DNA of 64,000 nt from the NCBI GenBank assembly GCA_903772945.1, contig CAICTM010000154.1, forward strand, positions 1 to 64,000. The letters are read 5' to 3'. The notes below the pieces were generated by a model that saw nothing but the letters and a program-made list of their open reading frames with translations, was not told the DNA's origin and searched no databases. The stretch comes from Seminavis robusta (taxonomy: Eukaryota; Bacillariophyta; Bacillariophyceae; Naviculales; Naviculaceae). Below are positions 1 through 11,900 of this stretch, in pieces. Numbering within the stretch: the stretch's first letter is position 1; the number at the start of each line of letters is the position of its first letter. Made by a program: the position numbers and the translations under genes.

Positions 1-750
1 GCACCCTCGGCGGGTCACTCTGTCTCTGGATGATGCCACCGCACCAAGCCAGCAATGAAGCTTCGCTCGTCAGGGAGATAGCACTCAGGACACTCTGCTG
101 CAATTCCCTTCAGTAGCTAATAACCAACTAAGCAGGCACAGCCGAGAAAGTCTCCAGAGTCGTACTTTAAAGTAATGTGGGGAGACTACACTTCCTTCTG
201 GCACAATGCACCAAATGAATTTTCCTGCACAACAGAGTCCTACAATCAGCCACGTGTAACTAGCAATCCCTAGTGGTACGGTTGATTGTTGTGTGCCGCA
301 AGCCAATAGAAACCACCGGGTACAACCGCAACCTCCCAACTCCTCTTCTGATTTGCTTCCCGCACTCCAGCCCCTACTACTCCGAAACTAGCTAGTAGCA
401 GGTAGATACATCCTCACCTGAACAAATGTACTGGAGGCTGGCTCGAAAGATTGACAACGACCCCTTCGAAAGGTATGGTTTTGCCTCGATCTGAAATGTT
501 AGGTTGATCATGGTCCAGTAGCCCACCGTGGGCCAAAAGATTACAACCACATACACGCACACATAGAGCAACTGAACGATGCCACCATTACCGTGGTCCT
601 GGCACGGAGCTCACAAGCCGGCTGCAGACAGATATCGGCAGAAGCATAGACGCAGGCTCGCTGAGGGCACAAATCAACCACACATTCGACAGGCTAACAA
701 TGCTGCTAAAATCTGCCATTGTCGAGTAATTGTTGTCCATCGGCCTACGC

Positions 751-1160
751 CACGCCAAAACAGCAACCTCATGCATAGACCAACAAACAAACAAACAAAC
801 AACATCTGTACTAACCCCACCACACTCCATGATTCCCCATCTACCGTTGTCACTCTGGATAAATCCATGTTTGATTTGTGGCATAGTGGCCAACAGCAGT
901 CTGAATATAGCATCTACAACCCCCCAGGCTTACACCATACTGTACTTACCGTGCTTCCACGTCAAAACAATAACCTCATGCATACACCAAACAAACCTCT
1001 ACGTACTAACCCCACCAATCCGCGAGTCCCAATCTACCGTTTTGACTCTGGATGAATCCATGCTTGATTGTGGCATACCGGTAGTGGCCAACAGCAGTCT
1101 AATAGCATCTACAACCCCGAGCTTACGCCATACTGTACTTACCGTGCTTCCGCAACCAAA
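751..1160. repeat. Two-copy direct repeat, period about 208 bases
   Basis: Copy one (751-957) and copy two (958-1160) both begin with CAAAACA..AACCTCATGCAT. Both continue through a CTAACCCCACCA block, a CTCTGGAT block and GTGGCCAACAGCAGTCT, and both end with TACTGTACTTACCGTGCTTCC. The copies differ by several substitutions and small indels, so the duplication is not recent. The apparent open frames here come from the repeat. Confidence 0.85.
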
Positions 1161-2140
1161 TTGAAAACATAGAGTGCCCTAGTCAAAACTGAGCGGAGGC
1201 TTCAAACTAGCCCTACCGGGTACAAAGAAATGAGAAAACAAGCACCAGCTGCACCAGACATTGCTCTCAGTTGATTGTGGAGTCCGCCAATAATTGCATC
1301 CATTAAAAAAGCATACGGGTTGCTTTCAATTCTGAGACCACTATTGTTAAAAACGTATGCTCAAAACGCCAACTCCCAGCTCTACAAATAAATGTGGATT
1401 GTTCTGGAAACGGTTGTGGATTGATAAGGATTCTGTTGCAGCGTTGTCCAGTGCGATTGTGGATTGATGAGTCAAACCATAGCAGTACAGAGATAACCGC
1501 AGATTGTTGCATTATTCAAAGCCACAGACGGATGCCGTACTTCTGCGGCTGTAGCCTTGCAGCAGCATATTGATCTACCTCACCCAGAAAAGCGCGCTGC
1601 AAAATAGTGAACAAACAAACAAATTAAATTGGTTTGGGAGCAGCAAAATGAGCTCAAGGCAAGCACCAGAAATAGGCAGCAGCATCTTGCATCTATGCAG
1701 CTCCATTCAGCTGAACTCCAACTTGAACAAACCTCACTTGCCAACTTATGAGCCAAGAGCTGCAACAAGATTACCCAGAGCTTCAACCAAATCACCGGTA
1801 ACTGGCCACCATACTCACGCTACAACTTCAAACAGGAGGGGGCAATTCGACTTGCTTGAGCTTCAACCACAATCCCTTTACCACTGAATGCAGCATCTAC
1901 CCACCAATTCACGATTATTCAAAGCCATCTGTTTTGTTGTTGTTGCTTGTTGTGTTTCTAAACCTTCCGGTTTCCTCATTTTGCTGACGTGGTGCGCTGA
2001 CAAAAGGATGTTAAATAAAGTTTCATAACTTCAAGGGTAAGTTGCGGAATCTGCCACCTAAATCGATTCAGGCCAATTTTCACTGAAATTCTACTTCAAC
2101 AAGGCTTCAAGCTACCGCTTGCGTCACTGGTTTGGATTCG

Positions 2141-2415
2141 AGACTGCGTAGAAATCTACGTCTCTGGTACAACTCCAGGCCTGTTGCAGACTGTTAAATG
2201 CTTCCTTTCTTCATTGATGCTGGCCCGCTCGCTGGGAAATTTTCTTCCGACCACTGGCAAGAGTATATTAAATCATCAAACCAGAGATCTTGAAATTACT
2301 TAACGACCTATCTTTCCTCAGCTTCCGTTGCGACTGTGTAGATTTCTACGCTCCTGGTACAAAATCATCGGAATCAGTCAAGGCCAACGAGAGGATTGCG
2401 TAGGATTCTACACAG
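2141..2415. repeat. Three dispersed hairpin motifs (GTAGAAATCTAC type)
   Basis: A short inverted repeat occurs at 2147-2160 (arms CGTAGA and TCTACG), at 2337-2350 (TGTAGA and TCTACG) and at about 2399-2413 (GTAG and CTAC). The first two are followed within a few bases by CTGGTAC. The third is followed by its reverse form, GTACCAG. The shared flanks suggest copies of one small element or a transcript hairpin; function unknown. Confidence 0.5.
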
Positions 2416-3825
2416 TTTGTACCAGAGTTTGGATGGGCCTCAATATTGCTGCTCGTTGCCTCTAAAAAACCGAAAAAACACTCCTCAAAACACACCCTCA
2501 AAATCCCTCCTCAAATAAGTTCATAATTTCCCTCTCGCCCTTCAATTGGTGTCCTCATGCCAAAATCACAACTCAACCAACCCCGATCACATATACCATG
2601 ACGGGCTGCTGCCGTCTCCACCCACCCCACTCATTCATACTATCACAGACTGCACGGCTGCCATTCGGAGTCTTCAGTGGCTCTTGGAGGCAGCGGTGCG
2701 CACCGCTGCAGAAAGGAAGACGATGACCGCTGATCGTGATCCCGGTGATATTGCCATTGGTAAGTGGAATGGAAGCTCTGCTTTGGCGGCGCTTCTCTCA
2801 TCATGCGACAGACTATGGAAAGTGATGCTGCGGCAATATCGCTGGATGTGGTCTGGCTATTGATGCTGAGATGCGCCGTCATGCTGGCCGCACGGATTGT
2901 TTGCTTTGGGTAGTTGTTTTCGCAACGATGTTGGAATCTCCGTTTGCTTTGGATTGTCTTGGAATCGCTCCGTCTTGTTTTGCTGCTGGTTGGACGGAGA
3001 TTGGGTTGCGTTTGGGGTGGTGTTTATTGCCTGCTGCTAGCTGGGGTTGGCTGCTCACCAACCCTTGTTGGGGCTGCTGGGCTAGCTAGCTAGCTACCTT
3101 GGCAAGGCTCTCCTGTTGTTGATCCTCGTTAGCTAGCCAGCTTGCCAAGCAAGCTAGCTATTCGTGGTGGGCTTGGTCGCAGTTTTGGTAGCCAACCAGC
3201 AAAATCGATTCATGAAAGGGTCGTGACTCGATTTTTGCTGGGTGGTAATCGGGATCGCGCGTAGCAAGCCGAGTAGCTTTCGAAGATTTCACAAGACTAA
3301 GTGTCAGAATTTTGCGACCATGAGGCCTAGGGACTGGCGTGGCGCGAAGAATAAGTGGCATGGTGACGCGGTGCAATAGTTGCAGTTGTGGAAACTGAGT
3401 CAGAAAAGTAGGCCCTTTCATCATTGGTGTTTGAAGTCTGCAGCGGAACAGCCCGTGTTGTTCCCCAGTAATAATTAAATTTTAGAAACTCTACGATCCA
3501 CGTACTTGAATGCTTCCGCGTGATTCTCTTATTCCCCCTAAATCTCTGCTTGAAAGTTGCAGCTTCAAGTTGCACATGTAGTAACTTCAATTTGAGCTGA
3601 GATCCTAGTAGAAAACCTGTAGAAACATGTACTGCTAGTAGCATTTTGATGGCCACCACATCCCCATCACGTAGACCTCAGGTAGATTTGTACCAACAGC
3701 AGTGCAAAGTCAAGCACCAAGACCACCTTTGGAAGAGATGTATCGATGTATCCCTCCTCTCACAATTCCGAACAAGGTTTCCAACACACCCACAACCTCC
3801 CAGTTACCCTTCGAAAACAACAACG

Positions 3826-4563
3826 ATGAGTGTCCCTGCTGCCATTATCGACCTCAACAACAGAGCCGTGAGCTCCTTGCTGCAAGGCGACAGCGACGCC
3901 GCCGTCTCTTCTCTCACTGCCGCCATGTCCAGTCTTCAGAACCTTCGCGACGTCGAACTTGAGGAACAAAAGCAACAACAACAGCAAGCTCCTCCATTGA
4001 GCCAACACTGGCTCGCAGAAAAGATCTTGGAAAGTCTCAGCGGCGAGAGTCCCATGTGCAGCATTCCTCTTTCTTTCACCAACAGCGAATCGGCTGATGG
4101 CCCTGGCACCTTCACACTCTTTAACCATGCTCTCACCATCTCCAACTCTTCAAGCCTCATGGTTTCTTCGGTGGCCAAGAACTATGATCGATTGTTGGCC
4201 ATGATCCTCTATAACATGGGCATGGCATTCCACACACAAGCGGTGCGAAGTGGCAGATCAGAGGAGCTTCGAGGAGCTCTTCAGCTATACGAGATGTCCT
4301 TCTCTGTAGTGGAGAATGCTTGGGTCCGCTTCGATGTCGATGACTTGACCCTGTTCCTCATGGCTCTCATGAACAACCTGGGACACATTCACAGCAGTCT
4401 GTATAATGCCCCGCAAACACAGATCTGCATCGAATGGCTCACAGCTCTTGCAGGGCATCCTGCCTTTCTAAGGCTGATGCAAAGAGACCAGTACGCACCC
4501 TTTTCTCTCAATCTCTTGGTGGTTCTGAAGCAGCAGCAACACCACTGCTCTCCTGCAGCTTAA
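3826..4563 (+). CDS. TPR-like helical protein, function unknown
   Basis: The protein has 245 residues from the ATG at 3826. An in-frame ATG at 3646 would add 60 residues, but that extension is polar and looks like translated leader; 3826 lies in a better context and begins with a repeat-like helix. Residues 5-36 read like a TPR unit (LNNRAVSSLLQGDSDAAVSSL). The second half contains YNMGMAFHTQAV, a helix pair around LYEMSFSVV, and MNNLGHIHSSLYN, all typical of degenerate tetratricopeptide helices. A glutamine run lies near residue 50. There is no signal peptide or membrane segment, so a soluble scaffold-like protein is likely. Such proteins are abundant in diatoms, but I cannot name a partner. 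It stands alone, without close neighbours on the same strand. Confidence 0.7.
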   Translation: MSVPAAIIDLNNRAVSSLLQGDSDAAVSSLTAAMSSLQNLRDVELEEQKQQQQQAPPLSQHWLAEKILESLSGESPMCSIPLSFTNSESADGPGTFTLFNHALTISNSSSLMVSSVAKNYDRLLAMILYNMGMAFHTQAVRSGRSEELRGALQLYEMSFSVVENAWVRFDVDDLTLFLMALMNNLGHIHSSLYNAPQTQICIEWLTALAGHPAFLRLMQRDQYAPFSLNLLVVLKQQQHHCSPAA

Positions 4564-7092
4564 GAAGTCATCCGGTTGATGAAGTCCCTCCAAGTGGATT
4601 ACGAAGAGCTAAGAAGCCCTCTGAGGCCAGCCAGCAGCTTTCAGGCAAGCCACTGGCATCTTCCAAGGTGAAGCTTCCAGTTCTGCCCCCGAACAGGGCT
4701 GGCTGCCTCCCTCCAAGACAAGATTTGGCTGGCTAAGAAACAAGGCGCAGCAAGGGACCAAAACATTCCTCTCCAAGACTTCCTATCTCCCAAGGTCCCT
4801 GCAAGCCAAGGTGCTAGCTAGGAGCATGCCTGTTGCTGCGCGCTGAGCAGCCGCTATCACTAAGTCAAGACCACGAGATGGTCTCCGGTGATTATCCTAT
4901 TGGAACCTCTTTCCAGACCTCATGGCCACTCCTAGCTAGCCAGTAGGCCTCATCCCATTAAAAGCTTAGAGATATAGCTTCATATTCATGCTACTAGTAA
5001 GCCGTTGCTCACTTCCACTGTAGACCGTACCGCACATGTAGAATCCTCGTGCCTCTTTGCTGTCTGGTATTTAGTGGTTTGTGGGAGTTAAAGACTTCAA
5101 GGTAAAGTCCCTGGTCACATTAATAATTAAGGACACTTGAAGGGCCGTAGGAAAAACTCGAGTATACCTCGAAGAGTTTTTAAGAGCAGTTGAAGCACGT
5201 ACAGCTCATGTTATTGAATTAGAATTCCTATAGTCACGAATTTTTCCAGACTCAAAAAAGAAGCAGCAGCGAAAACAAGCTTGGCGGCCGGTAGCGGTAC
5301 CGTGTATCATAGAGCTCCGTGTGGCCTGCGATGGCTCCACGGCTGCTGCTCTGAATTCTTCCTTTTGCAATTGCCACTCTTGGTCCTCTGTTCCTAAAGA
5401 CCTTGTTCAAGCTTGCTTCTTTTCGAGAGAATTGCTTTTGTTTGCACATTCGCAATCCCATAGCCCAGAGCCCAAGGCTGCCTTTCCAAAGCAGCACAAA
5501 ACCTGGACGTCAAATAAATGATCATATGATCGTTCTGTTGTTGCCTTACATGTTCTTGGAAGACAAGATGATGATGATGCGAGGATCTTGTGAAGCAACA
5601 GCAGAATTGTACTTGGTGAAGGAACAGCACTCACTTTTGATGCGGTGTACCACTTGCTAGACAGAAGCAGATCTATGTATCTTCCAACAGGCTGCTACTA
5701 GCTGGCTAGTACGTATCGGTACGAGGCCTGTGCATTCAACCACAGCCAATCACAGCCAGCCAGCTCTGCCAGCTCAAATATTGTCCTTTACTCGCGGATA
5801 ATCTTCCAAGAATGAAAAAATCTGGAGCCGTCAGAACAGGCTTTAGTTAGGGTGTCAACCCAACATCAACAGTTTGAGCTCGAAGCTTCACTGGCAAATA
5901 AACGCAGAAGAAAACATGCTGCGCAAGTACTCCAGTACGGAACTGGGCTAGCTAGCTAGTAACAGCACTTCTTCCGGTACAATTGACATCTGGACTGACT
6001 GACAAATGTCAACCCTTGTGAAAGATCCATGTATGAGAAGTCATCTTCCCCGTTTCTTGGGCAAGAAAGTTGACACCAAAGTCCAGGAGCCAAGTCAAGG
6101 AAACCCTTTTGCATCCATCAAAGTGGCCGGGCCAGCAGTTTTGAGAGGAAGCCAAGGTACTATCATTAGCTTGTTTGACCATTAAATTTTGCTTGCTGTG
6201 AGTGACAACCCCAGCCAAAGGTCATCCTCACTTGAAAAGCTCGAGCCGATTTGGAATGTCGCCTCTCACATTTTTGTTTGCTTCTGTGCGTGATTTGAGG
6301 CAGCCCGAGTGCGGAAGCAGCCAGCAAAGAACAAGACAAAGCACAGGTGGCTTCTGCACACACACAAAGTCGACTACCGGTAAGTGTTGACTCGACTGAC
6401 TCATTGATTCTACCTTGAGTAGCTGGATGGCTTCCAAACCGGTTACTATCATTCATCGGTGTTGTTCTGTCGGATTTTCCAGGAGTCCATCATCACACAA
6501 GTTCCATCATACCGGTAGAAAAGCAAAACTCAGATACCGGAGACACCTTTGTGCTTCTTTCTCACAACTCAATCCTTCCCACAGCCTTCCCCGCAAAAAC
6601 AACGGTAAGTTTCATGACGTCACGAAAGAAGTTTCTAGAAGACCTGAGTCGAGTCGAGTCGAGTCGAGTCTTGAAAACGTGTTTTGGCGATTGTTAGTTA
6701 GAGGCCCAAAGCAGAACACAACCCGCCGATGACCTTCCTCCCGAGCAGTTCCAGTCAGCGGAAGTTGGATTGGAATCTGAGGATACCGCCAGTGGGCCGG
6801 AAGGATACTACTGCAATGAGACCGTCGGCTGGCCACTTGTTGTTGGATTGAATGACGGCATCAATTGTCTCACGCAGCTGTTTGTTGTTTGCGCACCAGT
6901 TCGATTCTCACGCCAACAAAGAGGCAATAGCCAAGCAGGAAAGGCGGAAAAAGACTGACACGACTCTTGTTGTTTCGTTGTGAGAATTGTGGATTGGCAT
7001 TTTAATAAAAAGCATTCCACTTGTCTGAAACGTCACGACTACAACCTGGTTTTCTTGCAATCGGTTACATCCTTTTGACGTCAAGTAAGTAG
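4564..7092. other. Long intergenic stretch
   Basis: There is no supported gene in about 2.5 kb; open frames are under 110 codons and overlap on both strands. It contains scattered GCTAGC palindromes and a GAGTC pentanucleotide microsatellite (6646-6670). GT-type splice donors such as AACGGTAAGT at 6601 hint that the 5' leader of the gene at 7093 could be spliced. This is weak inference. Confidence 0.5.
6646..6670. repeat. GAGTC microsatellite, five units
   Basis: Five perfect GAGTC units lie in tandem. A shorter run of the same unit appears near 23,798, upstream of the tautomerase-like gene, so the pentamer may be a recurrent simple repeat of this genome. Confidence 0.9.
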
Positions 7093-8307
7093 ATGGGACG
7101 CCACAATGCAACCTCATTATCTCGAAGGAGTTCCAAGACAAAGATGATTCCTTGCGCTATTCCTACTAGTGATGATTGCGCCGCTACCCCCATCCCGGGC
7201 CAGACATTGCTGGTAGAGCGAGTCGAATCCGATGACCTCCAAGCCATGGAAAAGGATTCCAGGGCGGTGCTGTGGCGCGCCGAGACTTCCATGTCGGATG
7301 GAGACGAGGATGCCACGGAAAGTAGTGAAGACGCATCCGTGTTGGTGGTCCAAGCCAATAGTCCCCAAGGAGAGGCCCTCCGACTTGGGAACGATGAGCT
7401 CTCCAAGGAACCACTGGTACCCGTCAAAGATCACGTTACCTACTCGGTCGCCAAGAAGGGCAAGGATGACATTACCGTACGAGTCGACGTCGAAAAGTAC
7501 ATGTCCAGTCGAGAAATGACTCCCTTACAGGAACGATGGAATGCTCTCACGATGATCCCTCAACCACTTCTCTGTGTCTGTTACTTGCTATCTGGCAATT
7601 GGGTCAGTGGAGCCATCTTGGCAGAAGCTACCAAAGCCTATCAGAATTTGTCGCAAGAGGCTCTAACCGAGGCATTTGAGAACGATCCCGCTTGCTTTGA
7701 TTGGTCTCATCTTCCCGTTGTGGGATGGCTGTTTCGGCACATGTATGCCATGCCTCCTCTTCCCTTGCTGTTCATCACGGCGGGGTGTGTGTCGCAGTTG
7801 CCGTTTTCGTTTTTGTACCATTGGAAATATGCGCATGCACTCACACCCTCTCAGAGAACCGACCATTGGAGCCGCCGCATGGACCAATCCATGATTCATG
7901 TCTCGAGTGCCTTGTCGTGCTATGGTACCTCGGGATACTGGGATTACTTTCTTGTCAATTGCATCTACAACGCCGACAGCATTTATCGGCAATTCCAGCC
8001 TAAAGTTATACCACGACGCAATCAAGGACGGCTCGGCGTTGCCATTGCCGCCTGGGCCATTCCGGTGCTCCGACGAGGGGAATGGGACATGTTCATGCAA
8101 CTCGTGGTGACTCTGGGCATTGGGTTCTTTTTGTTCCTACGATACCCCATTGGAGGATGGTCTCATGCGGCCTTTCATTTGACCTTGATTCCTCTGATGG
8201 CGTTGCTGATGAAGATTGGCACCGACTTGCCTGCCTCACAAGGAACAATCCAAGGAGCAGCGCAATGCTTTGCCATGGCAGACCTTCGTCATGCATACTC
8301 AACATAG
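7093..8307 (+). CDS. Multi-pass membrane protein, CREST-superfamily-like
   Basis: This protein has 404 residues. A polar, acidic N-terminal region of about 145 residues is followed by roughly six or seven hydrophobic spans, near 155-175, 217-243, 267-288, 313-327, 335-354 and 356-376. Three pieces recall the CREST superfamily (alkaline ceramidase, PAQR receptors, TMEM8/SID-1 type; integral membrane metal-dependent hydrolases): a His in FLYHWK (H243), the block RMDQSMIHVSS with D264 and S271/S272, and a C-terminal SHAAFH giving an HxxxH pair (H358, H362). Those families use conserved His, Asp and Ser residues at the membrane face. Assignment rests on motif spacing only, so the substrate is unknown; a lipid amidase or a receptor-like protein is possible. 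An internal ATG at 7144 is an alternative start. Confidence 0.55.
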   Translation: MGRHNATSLSRRSSKTKMIPCAIPTSDDCAATPIPGQTLLVERVESDDLQAMEKDSRAVLWRAETSMSDGDEDATESSEDASVLVVQANSPQGEALRLGNDELSKEPLVPVKDHVTYSVAKKGKDDITVRVDVEKYMSSREMTPLQERWNALTMIPQPLLCVCYLLSGNWVSGAILAEATKAYQNLSQEALTEAFENDPACFDWSHLPVVGWLFRHMYAMPPLPLLFITAGCVSQLPFSFLYHWKYAHALTPSQRTDHWSRRMDQSMIHVSSALSCYGTSGYWDYFLVNCIYNADSIYRQFQPKVIPRRNQGRLGVAIAAWAIPVLRRGEWDMFMQLVVTLGIGFFLFLRYPIGGWSHAAFHLTLIPLMALLMKIGTDLPASQGTIQGAAQCFAMADLRHAYST

Positions 8308-8944
8308 ACACACACACACGAACGAACGCACGCACACTACAAATACTACAGTACAAAAGAGATTTACGTTTTCGTTAAAGAGTAAATAGCTGATACATAT
8401 TATCGCAAGAGGGAACAGCAAGCATCCAGCAAGGAATAGTTTTTTGGAATGCAACAAACCCAGGTGAAGCACAATCGGGACTCGCTAAGGTGAGATGCAG
8501 CCACCGACAAACCTGCGGCTACCGTACCAAGAGTTTCTTTTCGACATCGATGTCTGCGTGTTGATTAAGAGACGACGGATACTCCGCAGCTGCTGCGGCG
8601 TCTCGTGGAGGAATACGGTACCGCTACCGGTAGCTACCGGTAACTAGCTAGAGATCCGGCACATGCAAGGTGATTCCGGTACCGGTCCAATACGTCTAGG
8701 TAGGTGTGGACAGTAGCATGCACACAAGCCCGCAAGCAGCGGTACGGTACAGTGCTTTGCCCCGGTGAAAACTATTGATAGCTATTAGCTAGTACCGGTA
8801 GACTACTCACCAGTACCGGTACCGGTACATGTACGTGTATCTGTTTACGGGTAACCAAGCATTTTTGGTATCTTAATTTTACTACAATTAGAATATTTTT
8901 GCTACTCGTTGCTACCAATCCCAGTGTTTCGTTGCTACATGTAG
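8308..8944. other. Intergenic stretch rich in ACCGGT palindromes
   Basis: This stretch lies between the 3' ends of two convergent genes. It begins with a CACACACACGAACGAACG simple repeat. Tandem or near-tandem ACCGGT/GGTACC palindromes follow around 8620-8690 and 8790-8830. No gene is seen; both transcripts must terminate here. Confidence 0.6.
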
Positions 8945-11900
8945 TTAGAAGAAAGCATCCTCAAAGCCATCATCATTGGCCGCTCCTCCTTCAGGTCCTC
9001 CAATGTAGCCGGGTTGCTGTGTTTGCTGCTGCTGCATGGAATGATCTCGCAGTGGTTGTTGACCATGCATCGTTGCTGCAGGTGGCATGAAACCTCTGTT
9101 TTCAAGTGGACGAGAAGCACCACCCAGCGCTGGTCCACTGAAGAAACCTGGATTGTTGAATGAATTGGCAGTCCCTTGAGAATGCTGAGGCTGTAGTTGG
9201 GACTGGAATTGATGCTGATGTCGCAGGGGATTCGGTTGTCGACTATTGGGACCAGGGCCGTACTGACTGTCTTGAACCATTGGTTGATATCGATTGAAGG
9301 GACCCATTCCTGGTTGTGCCACTTGAGCACTCTGACCTCCAAACGTCTCCCAATTCTCGTTTGTCTCATTTGGATCCCACTGCGCCGTCTCGTCCCATGG
9401 ACCATCACCGTCAAAGGGATCGCCGCCAATACCAACACCGCCAAAGCCGTCGTACGAAAGGAACTGATCTTGTTGCTGTTGCCATGAATTGGCATTGGCA
9501 TGGCCATGCTGGCGTCCAGCAACGACCTCTTGTGGTCCACTCCAGGCAGGTTGATGCTGCTGGTCATGATCAGTTGTCACAACGCTCAAGTTTCCAGGTG
9601 TTCTGGAGGGGGGAGCCATCAGGTTTTGTTGGTGGAGTCGAGGAGGTGGGATCGGCGAAACTCGTCTGGACGGCATGGATCTTCGTGCCGTGTCGCTAAA
9701 GAACGCGTTGGTTTCCTCATTCTTCCGGGCTAACAATTCCTGTTCAGAGATGTTCTCTTGGAATTTGCGGCCCTGTCTCCTTCGCCTCGGTTCACTGGTG
9801 AACCTTTGAGGGATGAGACCATTTGGCCTTTGCAAGGCACTCTCCCGACGCATCACTTCACGCTCTTGCTGGGGGATGAGACTGTTTTCCCGGTTCTCGT
9901 TGTTGTTGTTGAGATTGTCCAGGAATCCTTCAGCATCGTTCGGGTCATGGCTGAATATTTTGAATGGGTTCAGATTCTTCTTTGTGAAAGCCCTCTCTTG
10001 CGAGTTGACCTGTTGACGTTTCTCTTTTCGCCAAGAGTTGGACTGCCGGCTGCTGATGGATTGGCTGGCATGTGGTGACTGCGACGGCCGGATGCCAGCA
10101 GAGCTCGCTTGGGAAACTCTTCGAGCTTGAGTTCCTCCCCGACGTGTTTGTGAGGCAGGCGACCTAGTATTTGCTTGTGGATAGAGTGGTGTCGCTTGCG
10201 ATGGCCCATTCGGAGGATGAGCTGTCATTGAGGGCCCATTCGGGAAAGGCGATTGTGTCAATCTACGTGACGGGCGATCTTGTACCGAACGTCGCTGAGC
10301 GGTGGCGTTCATCCCGGGTCGATGCATTGACGCGGCAGAAGCGGGCATCGATGACACGTTCGGGGTTCTAGCTTGGCGACTGAAATGTTGAGAGGTTTGG
10401 CCCATTGGAGGCGAAATTCTCGTGGTTGCGCCCGGTGGGGCTCCTGGATGGCGACTGAAAATTTGAGAGGTTTGGTCCATTGGAGGCGAAATTGTCGGGC
10501 TTTCGTTCGGTGGAGCTCCTGGATGACTATCAGAGCGAGCCTTTGGTTGCATAGGTTGGTGGGCCCACCCATTCACGTTTGCGGTTTCAATGGTCTGACC
10601 CGACATATTCGCTCTTGCTGGATTTGGATTCACGAGCTGAGGAGTTTCTTCTGCTTGTGGCGATGGTTGACGCTGGGGACCTATTGCCAGGTGGCTTGAA
10701 GTCCTCTGTGTCGAGTAAGAGTGATCCGCATTGTCCATCAGCCGACGCCTCTTCGCATCCGTCCCTAAGTCGATCGACGGGTCTTTCCGAGATGAAGCAC
10801 TGGGTTTTGATTTTGACTGTTGGGATTTGTTGCCGGTAGACGACATCAGATTTCGGATCGTTGACTGTCTCTTGGCCTTTGGTTGCCTGTCAAAGACCGG
10901 GGCTATACCTTTGGACTTGTGTGTTGTGTAGGAACAAGGATTGATGCTATTGTTGCCTCTCACCTCAACTTTTTCTGCCACGCACATGATTAGAGTTAAA
11001 GCAAGGGGCTCAGTATGTATTGTGCTGCGTGGCAGGGGAAACGGCCGATACTACTTACCGTCGAACCCAACCATGGAAGCAATCAGCTGAATGACCACCA
11101 AACCAAAGCTGCTGGGACACCGCAGAAGCAGGACATCTGGTTTGAATACGTTTTCGAGGAAGATCAAACAACCCCCTTTCATTTTGATGACAATCAATGC
11201 AACTTGTGAGATTTCACAATCACAAAGGAGAATGAATTCAAGCCAGAGAATGCAGCGGCTGCTCTTTACCTGGTCTATCTGTGTACGCAATCAACGTGTA
11301 CGTCAGTGCACAATCTTCCGATGATGTATGTTCGGATGCTGTCGCACTGCCTGGTTGTCCTTCGAGTTTGCACTCGATGTGGCCCGCCGATTCCCCGTCC
11401 GCTCCATAGACGACGCGTGCGGAGACTTTGAGTCTCTGCTGCATGGCTCTGGCAACTTCAGCGCGAAGCGTGGAGCCAAAAGGAGGGGGTCGATTGGATG
11501 CTTTCTCAAGCTCCGAAGCTGTTGACTTTTCAACATCATCAAACGTCACGATGCCATGCATTCGAAGGGCGACCATGGGAGCATTTTTGATCTGTTTGAG
11601 AGCGCCATCGCTCTCACGCCATAGACTCCAAAAAAGTGATCGTCGAAGCTTCAGACTTTGCGCGGCGACGTGGCCATTCCGGCTCCCTTTCGCACTATAT
11701 TCTTCAAGTGCCGACAACATCCGTGAGGAGTATTGAACCATGGCTTCTGTCTCTTGGAAAAGAGAGTAATCGTCAAAACGGTGCTGCCCGATATGAGCCT
11801 GGAGCATCACGAAGGCCTTTTGCTCCGCGGTTTGGACCCTGACCTTGCTGGGTTGACCCTCCAGCTTGAACCTGATATTCTTGTGGGCTTCATTCAGCTT

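Larger units (their letters stand above)
1..3825. other. Gene-poor left end
   Basis: No convincing gene is visible. The open frames at 579-1164 lie inside a direct repeat, and those at 2546-3089 and 3158-3659 are short, overlap on both strands and show no recognisable motif. The stretch holds a 208-base direct duplication, three hairpin motifs and a cluster of GCTAGC palindromes near 3083-3160. Part of the 3' end is probably the leader of the gene starting at 3826. Confidence 0.6.

Noticed and set aside
579-1164. Two overlapping plus-strand open frames of 144-158 codons
   Set aside because: They lie across a two-copy direct repeat, overlap frames on the other strand and have no protein-like motif.
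2546-3659. Several short frames on both strands
   Set aside because: All are under 111 codons, overlap each other and contain GCTAGC palindromes; no start context or motif supports them.
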